Below are positions 20,898-28,741 of a stretch of DNA of 64,000 bases, in pieces. The notes beneath the pieces were generated by a model. The model saw nothing but the letters and a program-made list of their open reading frames with translations. It did no database searches and was not told the DNA's origin. The translations under genes were made by a program, and so were the position numbers. Each line of letters starts with the position of its first letter. Positions within the stretch are counted from its first letter, which is position 1. The DNA is from Pseudomonadota bacterium (GTDB taxonomy: Bacteria; Desulfobacterota; Desulfobulbia; Desulfobulbales; JAGXFP01). The DNA lies in assembly GCA_018823285.1 (NCBI GenBank), contig JAHJIQ010000034.1, positions 1 through 64,000 on the forward strand, read 5' to 3'.

Positions 20898-22064
20898 TCA
20901 GTACCCTCTGTGACACTGGATGCAAAGGTCCTTGGACCCGTCTAATTTCAGGTTGAACTGAAAATCGGTGCCATGGGGATAGTGGCAATTCACACAGGTC
21001 ATCGCCAGGCCCGTCCTCGGATCAAGAACCGTCTCTCCGACCGGATGAGTGAATTGTCCCTGGGTTTCATGACATCTGCTGCAGACCTGATTGCCGTTTC
21101 CTTTAAGCATGGCAAGATTGACCGAGCCGTGGACTTCATGACAGTCGCCGCAGGTGCCGGTATCCGGATGACTGTGCAGCTTGTCAACATAGCTGGCGAA
21201 GGTGTCCTGATGACAAGTTCGGCAGACCTGAATCTGGCGGTTCCGGAAAAGTTTTGTGTTATCAGCAGCATGGGGTGAATGACAGTTGATACAACTGTTT
21301 CCCTTTTTCCCGGTCAAATGACTATGCGTGTTTTTGACCTGGTTCCGCACCTCTTCATGGCACTCAAGGCATTTGTCGATCCCGACCTTGCCGCCTCCTT
21401 CATGACAGTCCCCGCATCCTTCGGCAAACGGCGCATGGAACACTTCCCGCATCATCCCGGCCCGACTGCTGCCATGCGGGTTATGACAAGTCAGACACGC
21501 CGCCGGTTTGCCGGGAAACCCCTGGTGCCCCCGGGGCAGTTCCCCCTTGTGACATGACCGGCAGAGCTTTTCCGGCTCACTCTTCAACAGCTGAATCTGC
21601 TCCGCCTGGTGAGGCAGATGACAGGCAGAACACTCTCCCTTGGCATAGGGAGCGTGAGAGACCTTATACTCCCTGGTCAGATCCTTGTGGCAATTGAAAC
21701 AGCCGGCGCCTTGCTGTTCCTCCTTAAGCAGCCCTTTTCCCTTTGCGGCATGAGGGTTGTGACAGGCCAGACAATCTCCCAGCCGCACCGGCCTGTGGAT
21801 CAGGCTGTCGTCGTGTTCATTAACGATGGGGTCATGGCAGGTATAGCACATTGCGGCAACTTCACGATGCAGAAGCCCTTTGAACCTTGCGACATGGGGA
21901 TTGTGGCAGATTGTGCACTCCCCCTCGGCAACCGGGCTGTGAACCACCGCCCCGGTAAAAGCCTTTTCCGCATGACATTTGAAACAGACCACCCCGGCAA
22001 AAGCGGGCACAACCGCAACCATTACCAACAGCACCGAGAACGGCAAAACCATCATTTTCTTCAT
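20898..22064 (-). CDS. 16-heme periplasmic c-type cytochrome
   Basis: The 388-residue protein (start ATG 22064, with GGGAGGGC upstream) has a signal peptide (MKKMMVLPFSVLLVMVAVVPAFA) and 16 CXXCH motifs, one per 23 residues. The motifs come in pairs within repeats of the form HxPVxxGxCxxCHNPHxxxxxxLL ... CxxCH, the doubled-CXXCH pattern. No other domain fits, so it is an almost pure heme wire. Its start overlaps the stop of the 26-heme gene by four bases (ATGA), implying coupled translation and similar amounts of the two proteins. It is probably a periplasmic partner of that lipoprotein in the electron conduit. Confidence 0.9.
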   Translation of the reverse strand: MKKMMVLPFSVLLVMVAVVPAFAGVVCFKCHAEKAFTGAVVHSPVAEGECTICHNPHVARFKGLLHREVAAMCYTCHDPIVNEHDDSLIHRPVRLGDCLACHNPHAAKGKGLLKEEQQGAGCFNCHKDLTREYKVSHAPYAKGECSACHLPHQAEQIQLLKSEPEKLCRSCHKGELPRGHQGFPGKPAACLTCHNPHGSSRAGMMREVFHAPFAEGCGDCHEGGGKVGIDKCLECHEEVRNQVKNTHSHLTGKKGNSCINCHSPHAADNTKLFRNRQIQVCRTCHQDTFASYVDKLHSHPDTGTCGDCHEVHGSVNLAMLKGNGNQVCSRCHETQGQFTHPVGETVLDPRTGLAMTCVNCHYPHGTDFQFNLKLDGSKDLCIQCHRGY

Positions 22065-24007
22065 TTCCCAGCCCTCCCGGAATGACAGGGCGTGCATTTC
22101 CCCTCTTTAAAAGGCGTGTGTGCTTCTGGAAAAAGCAGCGCTTTGTCAAGCCCTCCATGCGGATCGTGACAGTTCAGGCAGGAATCCGCTGCAGGTTTGA
22201 TATTCTGGTGCGCAGCCATAAAAGTCTCATTCACCTGATGACAGCTTCCACAAACCTTACCGCCCTCCTTGACCAGCAAAAAGGAGAACTGCGATCCGTG
22301 AGGATCATGGCATTTGCCGCAATCCTGCCGGGCCGGCTCATGGGCAACCCCGTCCTCCCAGTACTGGGCGACCTGCTTGTGGCAGGAGAGGCACAGAAGA
22401 GGGACCTTCTTGCCAAGATTGGCCTGGTTCACCGATCCATGCCCTTGATGGCAGGCAGTGCAATCCAGCGCGGCAACAGGAGCATGCCGCACCTTGTCGG
22501 CCGCAATCTTCGCCCCAATGGCATCATGGCATTTCAGGCACAATTCGCCATTTTTCTGCTTGAAATTCAACGGGAAATCACCGGCATGAGGCGCATGACA
22601 CTCGACGCAGCCCCCTTCGGCAAAAGGAGCATGCCTCTTCTCCTCGGCCATCTCCGCCTCTTTTTCCTTGTGGCAGAGGAGACACAACCTTCCGTTCTCC
22701 TGAGGGGCCTTCAACAATGATCCCCCTTCAGCCTGATGCGGTGTGTGGCATCCCGTACACTTTCCTTCGTTAAAAGGCCGATGCAGGCTGAACATCCCCT
22801 TTTCTTCGGCAACCGGGGCATGGCAAGTAAAACAGAGCGGTTCTTCCTTGACCCGCAGCAGCCCTTTTTCCTTTGCCTCATGCGGGAAATGACACCCAAG
22901 ACACTCGCCCGCGGCGGCGGGTTGGTGCGCATTCTTGCCGCCTCCATACAGCTTCCGGTCATGGCATTCTACACAAAGAGTCTTCCCCGGCGCGATCAGC
23001 AGCGGCTTCGTGATCGAGCCATGTCCAAAATGACAGGAAAGGCACTCTCCTTTTTTGAAAGGAAGGTGGGCGCTTGAGTTTTTGTCATCATCCGCCCTCT
23101 TTGTCTGTTCGTGACAGGCGGAGCATACCACCCCCTGATAAGAATTTAACATGGCCGGCTGGTCGCTCGCGTGGACCGCATGACAACTTGAACAGGCACC
23201 TTCAGCATACGGCGCGTGGAGGAGAAGACCCGGACCAACAGCCTGAGTGTGGCATGCGGAACAGAGTGAATCTGCTGCGCCTTTAGCCTTCATCACGCCC
23301 GCATCGCTCTGGTGGCAAGATCCACATTGCCCGGCAACCACGGGACTATGCACAAAGGCCTTCAGCAACCCTTTGCTGTCGGAGCTGTGAGGGGTATGAC
23401 ACAGACCGCACTCACTGGTAACCGGGAAATTGAAATGGGCCGTCTTGAAAGTCTCTTTGGCAGGGTCATGACAGGAAACACAAAGCGCGACATGCTCATC
23501 CTTCAGCAACGCCTGATTGTCGGAGGCATGAGAAGTATGGCAGACAAAACAGCCATTTGCCAGCGGAGCATGCACGACCTTTCTCTCAAAACCGCTGCGC
23601 TCATGGCACTGGTAACAGAGCTCGAAACCGTTGCCTTTCAGGAGTCTCGCATTGGGACTGTTGTGGACCTCATGACAGGTCGTGCACTTCCCCTTCGCGA
23701 CCGGCTCATGGATAAACTTCTTGCTGATCTCGGCAATCTTGTTTTGATGGCACTCGAAGCACTGGCGCGGCGGATCCTGACGCAGATACAGCCCGCCTAT
23801 CATTCCGTGCGGCTGATGACACGCCCTGCAGTCATCCTGGGCAACAGGCGCATGGACAACGCCCTGCTTGTATTTCACCGCAAGCTCTGGATGGCAGTCA
23901 AAGCAGTGTTTCCGGGCCTTTTTTCCCGGTTGGGCTGTGGTGCCGCATCCGGCCGCAAGCGCCAGCAGAATGAGAACCAATATGATCCGTTTACTTTTTG
24001 CTTTCAT
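22061..24007 (-). CDS. 26-heme c-type cytochrome lipoprotein
   Basis: The 648-residue protein starts at ATG 24007 (MKAKSKRIILVLILLALAAGC); a lipobox (LAAGC) puts a lipid-bearing cysteine near residue 21. Twenty-six CXXCH motifs follow, about one per 24 residues, in repeats of HAPVAxGxCxxCHxxHxxxxxxLLKxxxxxLCxxCH. No other domain is seen. Lipid anchoring plus extreme heme density suggests an outer-membrane wire through or beside the beta-barrel encoded upstream, as in porin-cytochrome conduits. It overlaps the foldase gene by 17 bases and the 16-heme gene by four, so all three are likely made together. Confidence 0.9.
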   Translation of the reverse strand: MKAKSKRIILVLILLALAAGCGTTAQPGKKARKHCFDCHPELAVKYKQGVVHAPVAQDDCRACHQPHGMIGGLYLRQDPPRQCFECHQNKIAEISKKFIHEPVAKGKCTTCHEVHNSPNARLLKGNGFELCYQCHERSGFERKVVHAPLANGCFVCHTSHASDNQALLKDEHVALCVSCHDPAKETFKTAHFNFPVTSECGLCHTPHSSDSKGLLKAFVHSPVVAGQCGSCHQSDAGVMKAKGAADSLCSACHTQAVGPGLLLHAPYAEGACSSCHAVHASDQPAMLNSYQGVVCSACHEQTKRADDDKNSSAHLPFKKGECLSCHFGHGSITKPLLIAPGKTLCVECHDRKLYGGGKNAHQPAAAGECLGCHFPHEAKEKGLLRVKEEPLCFTCHAPVAEEKGMFSLHRPFNEGKCTGCHTPHQAEGGSLLKAPQENGRLCLLCHKEKEAEMAEEKRHAPFAEGGCVECHAPHAGDFPLNFKQKNGELCLKCHDAIGAKIAADKVRHAPVAALDCTACHQGHGSVNQANLGKKVPLLCLSCHKQVAQYWEDGVAHEPARQDCGKCHDPHGSQFSFLLVKEGGKVCGSCHQVNETFMAAHQNIKPAADSCLNCHDPHGGLDKALLFPEAHTPFKEGKCTPCHSGRAGK

Positions 24008-25634
24008 TCTCCGACTCTTCAACGATTTTTTTCCAGACTTTATAATCAACTTTAATGTTAGAAAGCGATCTCAGTTTTTGCAGATACTCTCTTTTCGCCT
24101 CGTCAAACTTGACTTTCCGGACCATCTCCACAACCTGGTCCCGGACCTGGTCAAACGTTTTCTTGTTTCCAGTTTTTCGGTCGAGCAATTTGATCAGCGC
24201 GTAACCCAGATCGGTTTGCACCGGGGCTGCAACCTCCCCTTTCACCAACCTGTCGGCAGCCACCCCGAGAACTGGCACCATCTTATCACGTTCTCCGCTG
24301 ACAATGCGCTCCTCTTTGTCATATTTCTTCCCGAGGTCAAAAAAATCAGCGCCGGTCAAAACACCGCTCCAGATTTTGTCAATAATCTCTTTTTCGTCCT
24401 CGATAATCGCGTAAGTAATCATCTCGGCGTCATTAAAAGCGGCACCATTCTGACGGTAATATTCAAGAATATCATCCTCGGTGATCTCGATCTTTTCCTG
24501 AAGACCCTTCTCTACCTGCGCCCGCAGATGGTTCTGTCGGTAAAATTCATACCCCCATTTCAGAGGAGGCTCCTTTTCGTAGCCACGTTTTATAGATTCC
24601 TTGGTTATTAAGGTCTGGGAAACAATCCCATCCTCTGTAATCTTCTTGACCTGCTCTAGGCTGAGCCCCGGTCGGGACTTTATTTCATTGCGCAAATTCT
24701 GCAGATACAGGCCGACCGAAATTTCCATGCCCTGCATAGTAATGACCGGGCGGTCGAGAAAATCGGCGGGGTATTCCTGGTCGGGAACAATTTCTACGAG
24801 AAGTTTATCATCGACCTCCACCTCATACTTCTTTTTCAATCTCTCGATGAGCTCATAAGTCAGACGCCCCCTCTCCCGCTTGACAATCTTGCTCCTGATA
24901 CTTTCCTTTCTATGGATCAGGTCGCTCTCCGCCGGCTGCTCCACACCGTCGACCCGCAACAAAACAAACTTTCCAGGCTGATCGGGAAATGTAAAAGGCT
25001 CTGCAACAGCGCCAACCTCCGTTCGTCGCACTACCTCGAGCCAGTTGACCATTTTGTTGGCGCTGAGGGCATCGGGAGTCACCTTCGACTCCTCATGAGC
25101 AAGCGGCCCACCCGCTTCACTGCCTAGGCCCTGCAGGTCGGCAAAGACAAGTCGACCGGCCGGCTGGCCCTTGTAGGGGAGCATTTTTTCATATGCCAAC
25201 CTCGCCTTTTCCATATCGTCGTAAGTCTGGATCTGCAGAAGCCAGATGGGTGTGTATGCCTCCCGATAGTATTTTTCGATATCATCGTCAGAGACGGAAA
25301 TCTTCGCATCGACTTCCTCACTCTTGAGAAGCATCATCGTCCTGAATTTCAAAAAAATTTCGACCTTCCGGATAAAGTCGGGCCGCCGAAAATACTCCAT
25401 CTCCTCGCCCTGTTGGGCCAGCAGGTGAAAATCTACAAAACCCTCAGGGGATTGCGGCAATGGCGCGGGTTTATTGTTGTTCCAGTACAGCCACCAATGC
25501 TGAAAGTCATCAATCGTATATTCCCGGTCATTCACAATAACCATCTTGTCACTGCCCCAGGCGTACGCATCACCAACGGAAAGCATGAGAGCAGCCAGCC
25601 CAAACAGCAGAATTTTCCCGGTCACTCCGCGCAT
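23991..25634 (-). CDS. PpiC/SurA-type peptidyl-prolyl isomerase (foldase)
   Basis: The 547-residue exported protein begins at ATG 25634 with GAGGAG upstream and a signal peptide (MRGVTGKILLFGLAALMLSV). It has a SurA-like helical N-terminal part, a first parvulin-like region (about residues 120-245, IEKYYREAYTPIWLLQIQ ... VVRRTEVGAVAEPFTFPDQPGKFVLLRVDGV) and a second (about 375-490, ILEYYRQNGAAFNDAEMITYAII ... VVSxxDKMVPVLG ... QTDLGYALIKLLDRK). Such periplasmic foldases help outer-membrane barrels and secreted cytochromes mature. Its 13-base overlap with the lipoprotein upstream and 17-base overlap with the 26-heme gene place it squarely inside the conduit operon. Confidence 0.85.
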   Translation of the reverse strand: MRGVTGKILLFGLAALMLSVGDAYAWGSDKMVIVNDREYTIDDFQHWWLYWNNNKPAPLPQSPEGFVDFHLLAQQGEEMEYFRRPDFIRKVEIFLKFRTMMLLKSEEVDAKISVSDDDIEKYYREAYTPIWLLQIQTYDDMEKARLAYEKMLPYKGQPAGRLVFADLQGLGSEAGGPLAHEESKVTPDALSANKMVNWLEVVRRTEVGAVAEPFTFPDQPGKFVLLRVDGVEQPAESDLIHRKESIRSKIVKRERGRLTYELIERLKKKYEVEVDDKLLVEIVPDQEYPADFLDRPVITMQGMEISVGLYLQNLRNEIKSRPGLSLEQVKKITEDGIVSQTLITKESIKRGYEKEPPLKWGYEFYRQNHLRAQVEKGLQEKIEITEDDILEYYRQNGAAFNDAEMITYAIIEDEKEIIDKIWSGVLTGADFFDLGKKYDKEERIVSGERDKMVPVLGVAADRLVKGEVAAPVQTDLGYALIKLLDRKTGNKKTFDQVRDQVVEMVRKVKFDEAKREYLQKLRSLSNIKVDYKVWKKIVEESENESKK

Positions 25635-26236
25635 TTCTTCACTCCTCCCTCGAACCAAGTTTCAATGATTTCTGCCGCCATTTTCTCTGAAAGGGCAGTA
25701 ACCGAGTTGATCAGGCCAAAATGCATTACCTTTCTGTACTCTTTGCCCTCCCGGCGTGCGTAAGTGGTCCAAAGGGTCCGCCCGGAATCGGCTTCGATAA
25801 TCCTGAGGATCACAGCGGCGGAGGGATCTAGCTTCTGACCATAACGGTCTTTGTCCCGCATTTCGACCACCGAGCCGATAACGATAACCTGAACGCCCAG
25901 GCGATCGGCAATGGCCCGGAGTTGCTCCACACTGGGCATCAAGCCCGGGATGACCATCATCTGCTTGAGAATCTTGCGGACATCCCCTTCCTGGGAAAGA
26001 AGAAAGCCGGTATTGATCAACTCGGAAACAAATACACGGCCAAAAATATTATCGGCCTGGGAATAGCTCGCTTCGTTGGCAAAAGGAAGAACCGCAACCC
26101 GACAGATCAAGCCGTCATCAGGCAGGGGCGCCATCTTCATCAGGACCGGTGGTTCCCTAAAGGAGCACGATGAGGTCAAGGCTGTCAATACGACAACATT
26201 CAGGAAAACAGATATGCTTTGCCGGACTTTTTTCAT
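25622..26236 (-). CDS. Lipoprotein with CsgG/TolB-N-like domain
   Basis: The 204-residue protein has a lipoprotein signal (LTALTSSC, cysteine about residue 24). The body starts VAVLPFANEA, followed by VFVSELINTGFLLSQEGDVRKIL and LRAIADRLGVQVIVIGSVVEM, ending with an amphipathic C-terminus. The AVLPF strand, the F(L/V) ... R/D-x-x-x-IL helix and the LG(V/A)xxxxxGxV strand recur in CsgG, GNA1162/DUF799 and LpoB-like outer-membrane lipoproteins. The same three landmarks recur in the next two genes. CsgG forms the curli export pore, so a role in export or assembly is possible but unproven. It starts seven bases after the stop of the preceding gene. Confidence 0.65.
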   Translation of the reverse strand: MKKVRQSISVFLNVVVLTALTSSCSFREPPVLMKMAPLPDDGLICRVAVLPFANEASYSQADNIFGRVFVSELINTGFLLSQEGDVRKILKQMMVIPGLMPSVEQLRAIADRLGVQVIVIGSVVEMRDKDRYGQKLDPSAAVILRIIEADSGRTLWTTYARREGKEYRKVMHFGLINSVTALSEKMAAEIIETWFEGGVKKCAE

Positions 26237-26242
26237 ACGCAG

Positions 26243-27883
26243 TTAAAACTCTTCATCCCAGACCGGCCTCGGAAGATTCTCCTCGCTTTGCACTTCCTGT
26301 TCAACGGCCAGCGATTCGAGATCTGATATTTTTCGCTTGGTTTCGTTGCCGAGAATATCCCGCAGGACAATAGTACATTCAACTTTCCGGGTGTCCTTGT
26401 CCTCCGGATTCGCCACATCAATAATCAGCGGGTCCGCTTCGGCAACCTTGACAATATTGCTCTTGGCTTCCGGGGGGACCAAACGTTCCGCAACCTTGAT
26501 CACCTTGCTCGTCTTTCCGGCAGTTGGGAAAAGGGTGTCCGCAACCTTGATCGTCTTGCCCGGAAGCTGCAGATCCATCCTCACCGGGAGCTGATCTCCC
26601 TCGGCAACTTTGATCGTCTCGCCGGAGGAAGTGCGCATCTCCATCCGCCAGAAGGCCAGGGGGACCTTGCCTTCGTGGTCCAGGTCAACAATCATATCCC
26701 GTCCGCTGTTTTTCGCCTCAAGCACCATGGCCGGGGGAGTCCTGGCCACTGCGACCGGCTCCGAGGAGACCGCCATATTATCGGCCCGGTCCCAGACCTG
26801 CAGGCTGATCCGATAAACCCCTTCGGCGGCCGGAAAACCGTTTTTCCCCCTCCCGTCCCAGACAAAACGTTTCGGCATTTGCCCATAGCCGTTGTAACTG
26901 GTCTGCTCTTCCCCCGCCTCGTCTTCCACCGTAAGCTTCCATCTCGCCACGGGTTCCCGGCGCAGCATGCGCGGAATGATGATCACCTGATCACGAAAAG
27001 CGACCGTCCCTTCCAGCCTGACCCCCTTGAGGTCAAGGACAAGCTTCGGCGGTGTCGTGTCTACACTGTAAGCGCCAAGAAAGGCGACCTTCTTATGCCC
27101 TGAAACCCAGTTGATCACCAGAGTGACCGGATAACGACCGTCCTTGTCCGCAACCTCCCATTCGCCGGTGTATGAAGCCCCATCATCTGACTGCTCAGCC
27201 AGATAAACCCGCCCGGCGGCCTTGAAGTAAACCCTCGGCCGGTCTTCTTCCGCCCAGTTTTTACGCAAATCCACCCGGCAGACCACTTTGTCGCCACGGC
27301 GAACGTGGGAGGGAGAGAGCTCGATGCCTTCAATTTCCAGGGCATGCTGCTCCTTATCGGTAAAGGCAAGCTCTTCGGGCCACTCTCCCAGGACATTCTG
27401 GGCGAGCATCGGCAACAACCCCTCGCCATTTTCCGGCTCACCGATACCCAGGAGTTTAACGATATCCTGTTGACTCAAGCCGCCGGTGCCGGTCCAGACA
27501 GTGCGCGCATCAGTGGTCCTGACCAGATAGAGAGTAAGACCCATTGACGGTGAGAGTTTTTGTTGACGAAGAGACATGGTGCCGAAGAGGACAAGGTCTG
27601 CGCCAAGCTCTTCCCTGGCAAGCAGGATGTGGCGGGTGTCAAGAAAGCCGAGCCAGCGGACCCGGTTTCTGGCCATAAAGGAAATGATCGCCTCCGGCGC
27701 GAGAACATCGAAGCCCTTGTGGTCCATGTCCCAAGCCAGATAGCTGGTCAACTCATGGCTCACTCCGTTCTGCCCCTGGCTCAAGTCTTCGATGGGGAAA
27801 ACCGCCAGGGTCAAAGCTCCAACGGGCGACGCTATCGCCAGCCAGACCAGCATCCCGGCACACATTAGATATCTGGACAACAT
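26243..27883 (-). CDS. Exported protein: TolB-N/CsgG-like domain plus beta-rich domains
   Basis: The 546-residue protein starts at ATG 27883 (GGGGGTAGGG upstream) with a signal peptide (MLSRYLMCAGMLVWLAIA). Residues about 25-170 carry the fold seen in its two neighbours: LAVFPIEDLSQ, a helix with GFDVLAPEAIISFM, and LGADLVLFGTMSL. Residues about 200-400 are beta-sandwich-like (GDKVVCRVDLRKNW; RFVWDGRGKNGFPAAEGVYRISLQVWDRADN, a FlgD-Ig-like strand pattern). Residues about 430-520 contain four copies of (T/N)(I)xKVAE/D spaced by proline-rich text, a short internal repeat of unknown meaning. It has no lipobox. It sits between two lipoprotein genes of the conduit operon. Confidence 0.6.
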   Translation of the reverse strand: MLSRYLMCAGMLVWLAIASPVGALTLAVFPIEDLSQGQNGVSHELTSYLAWDMDHKGFDVLAPEAIISFMARNRVRWLGFLDTRHILLAREELGADLVLFGTMSLRQQKLSPSMGLTLYLVRTTDARTVWTGTGGLSQQDIVKLLGIGEPENGEGLLPMLAQNVLGEWPEELAFTDKEQHALEIEGIELSPSHVRRGDKVVCRVDLRKNWAEEDRPRVYFKAAGRVYLAEQSDDGASYTGEWEVADKDGRYPVTLVINWVSGHKKVAFLGAYSVDTTPPKLVLDLKGVRLEGTVAFRDQVIIIPRMLRREPVARWKLTVEDEAGEEQTSYNGYGQMPKRFVWDGRGKNGFPAAEGVYRISLQVWDRADNMAVSSEPVAVARTPPAMVLEAKNSGRDMIVDLDHEGKVPLAFWRMEMRTSSGETIKVAEGDQLPVRMDLQLPGKTIKVADTLFPTAGKTSKVIKVAERLVPPEAKSNIVKVAEADPLIIDVANPEDKDTRKVECTIVLRDILGNETKRKISDLESLAVEQEVQSEENLPRPVWDEEF

Positions 27884-28005
27884 TTTCCCTACCCCCGTTA
27901 CAGCATCGGCCATAATGACCGCCCCCAAGCTGCCGGCTACACGCTGTACAATGCTAACCCCTTTTAGAACAAATCATAATATCACAAATCCCTCAATCAT
28001 TCCAG

Positions 28006-28584
28006 TTATTTATTGCCAAGACTTTTCAGCATCTTGCCCAACAATTTCAAGGTGATATGAAAGCTGTCGGTCGGTGCTGAGCCGAATATCCTACCGGCAA
28101 CCGTCTCAGAGGTCCAGCGGCCGCTGCTCTGCCAGATCACCAGCGAAGCCTGGGCATCAACAAGCCGCAGGGTGACCGCCAACTGCGGGTAAGCAGTCGA
28201 AGCTCCCTGCCTGTTGTCGATCAAGTCGATGGAGCCGAGCAGAAAGGCCTGGACGTTTAAACGCTGGCCGAGACGCTTGAGGTTGACAAGATCTACCGAG
28301 GAATTCGGATCAATCACCTCTTCGGCCATGACACTATCGACAATCCCGCGATCGACCACGTCGGCAACCCCCAGGGCCAGAAGCTGGGTGATCGCGACAT
28401 TGCGGACCCGTTCCTGGACAAACTCTTCTTTGGTATAGTTTCTAAAGGGCAGTACGGCAATACGGGTCACCGCCGACAGGTCCACATCCTCCCGAAGAAA
28501 CTCCTCATAGGTGAACCTACCGCTGCACCCGCAAACAAGAATGCCAACCAAAACCAGACAACAAACCAGGGAGAATCTCCGCAT
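28006..28584 (-). CDS. Lipoprotein with CsgG/TolB-N-like domain
   Basis: ATG 28584 is chosen as the start because AAGGAG lies just upstream and a lipoprotein signal follows (MRRFSLVCCLVLVGILVCGC). The longer open frame adds 52 residues with no signal. The mature 172-residue protein has IAVLPFRNYT, RVRNVAITQLLALGVADVVDRGIVDSVM and LGQRLNVQAFLLGSIDLI, the landmarks of the CsgG/TolB-N/GNA1162-type alpha/beta fold. It is the first of three such genes in a row and lies directly downstream of the beta-barrel gene. Outer-membrane inner-leaflet location is inferred; function is unknown. Confidence 0.65.
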   Translation of the reverse strand: MRRFSLVCCLVLVGILVCGCSGRFTYEEFLREDVDLSAVTRIAVLPFRNYTKEEFVQERVRNVAITQLLALGVADVVDRGIVDSVMAEEVIDPNSSVDLVNLKRLGQRLNVQAFLLGSIDLIDNRQGASTAYPQLAVTLRLVDAQASLVIWQSSGRWTSETVAGRIFGSAPTDSFHITLKLLGKMLKSLGNK

Positions 28585-28629
28585 CCCTTTTCTCCTTTTT
28601 CGAATGAATGAATCGACGAGCTGCTCCGG

Positions 28630-28647
28630 TCCCGCCAAGAAGCGGGA
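28630..28647. other. Short hairpin between the barrel and lipoprotein genes
   Basis: TCCCGC / GCGGGA with a 6-base loop lies between the stop of the barrel gene (28742) and the lipoprotein start (28584). It has no T-run and is more likely an mRNA stability element than a terminator. Confidence 0.35.
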
Positions 28648-28741
28648 GCGACGAACAGCGCCACTCAACAGATTGATAAACCACCGGCCACCTCGGGCCC
28701 GGCCAGGATCTTTCATAAAAATCAGCTTTAACATATACATA

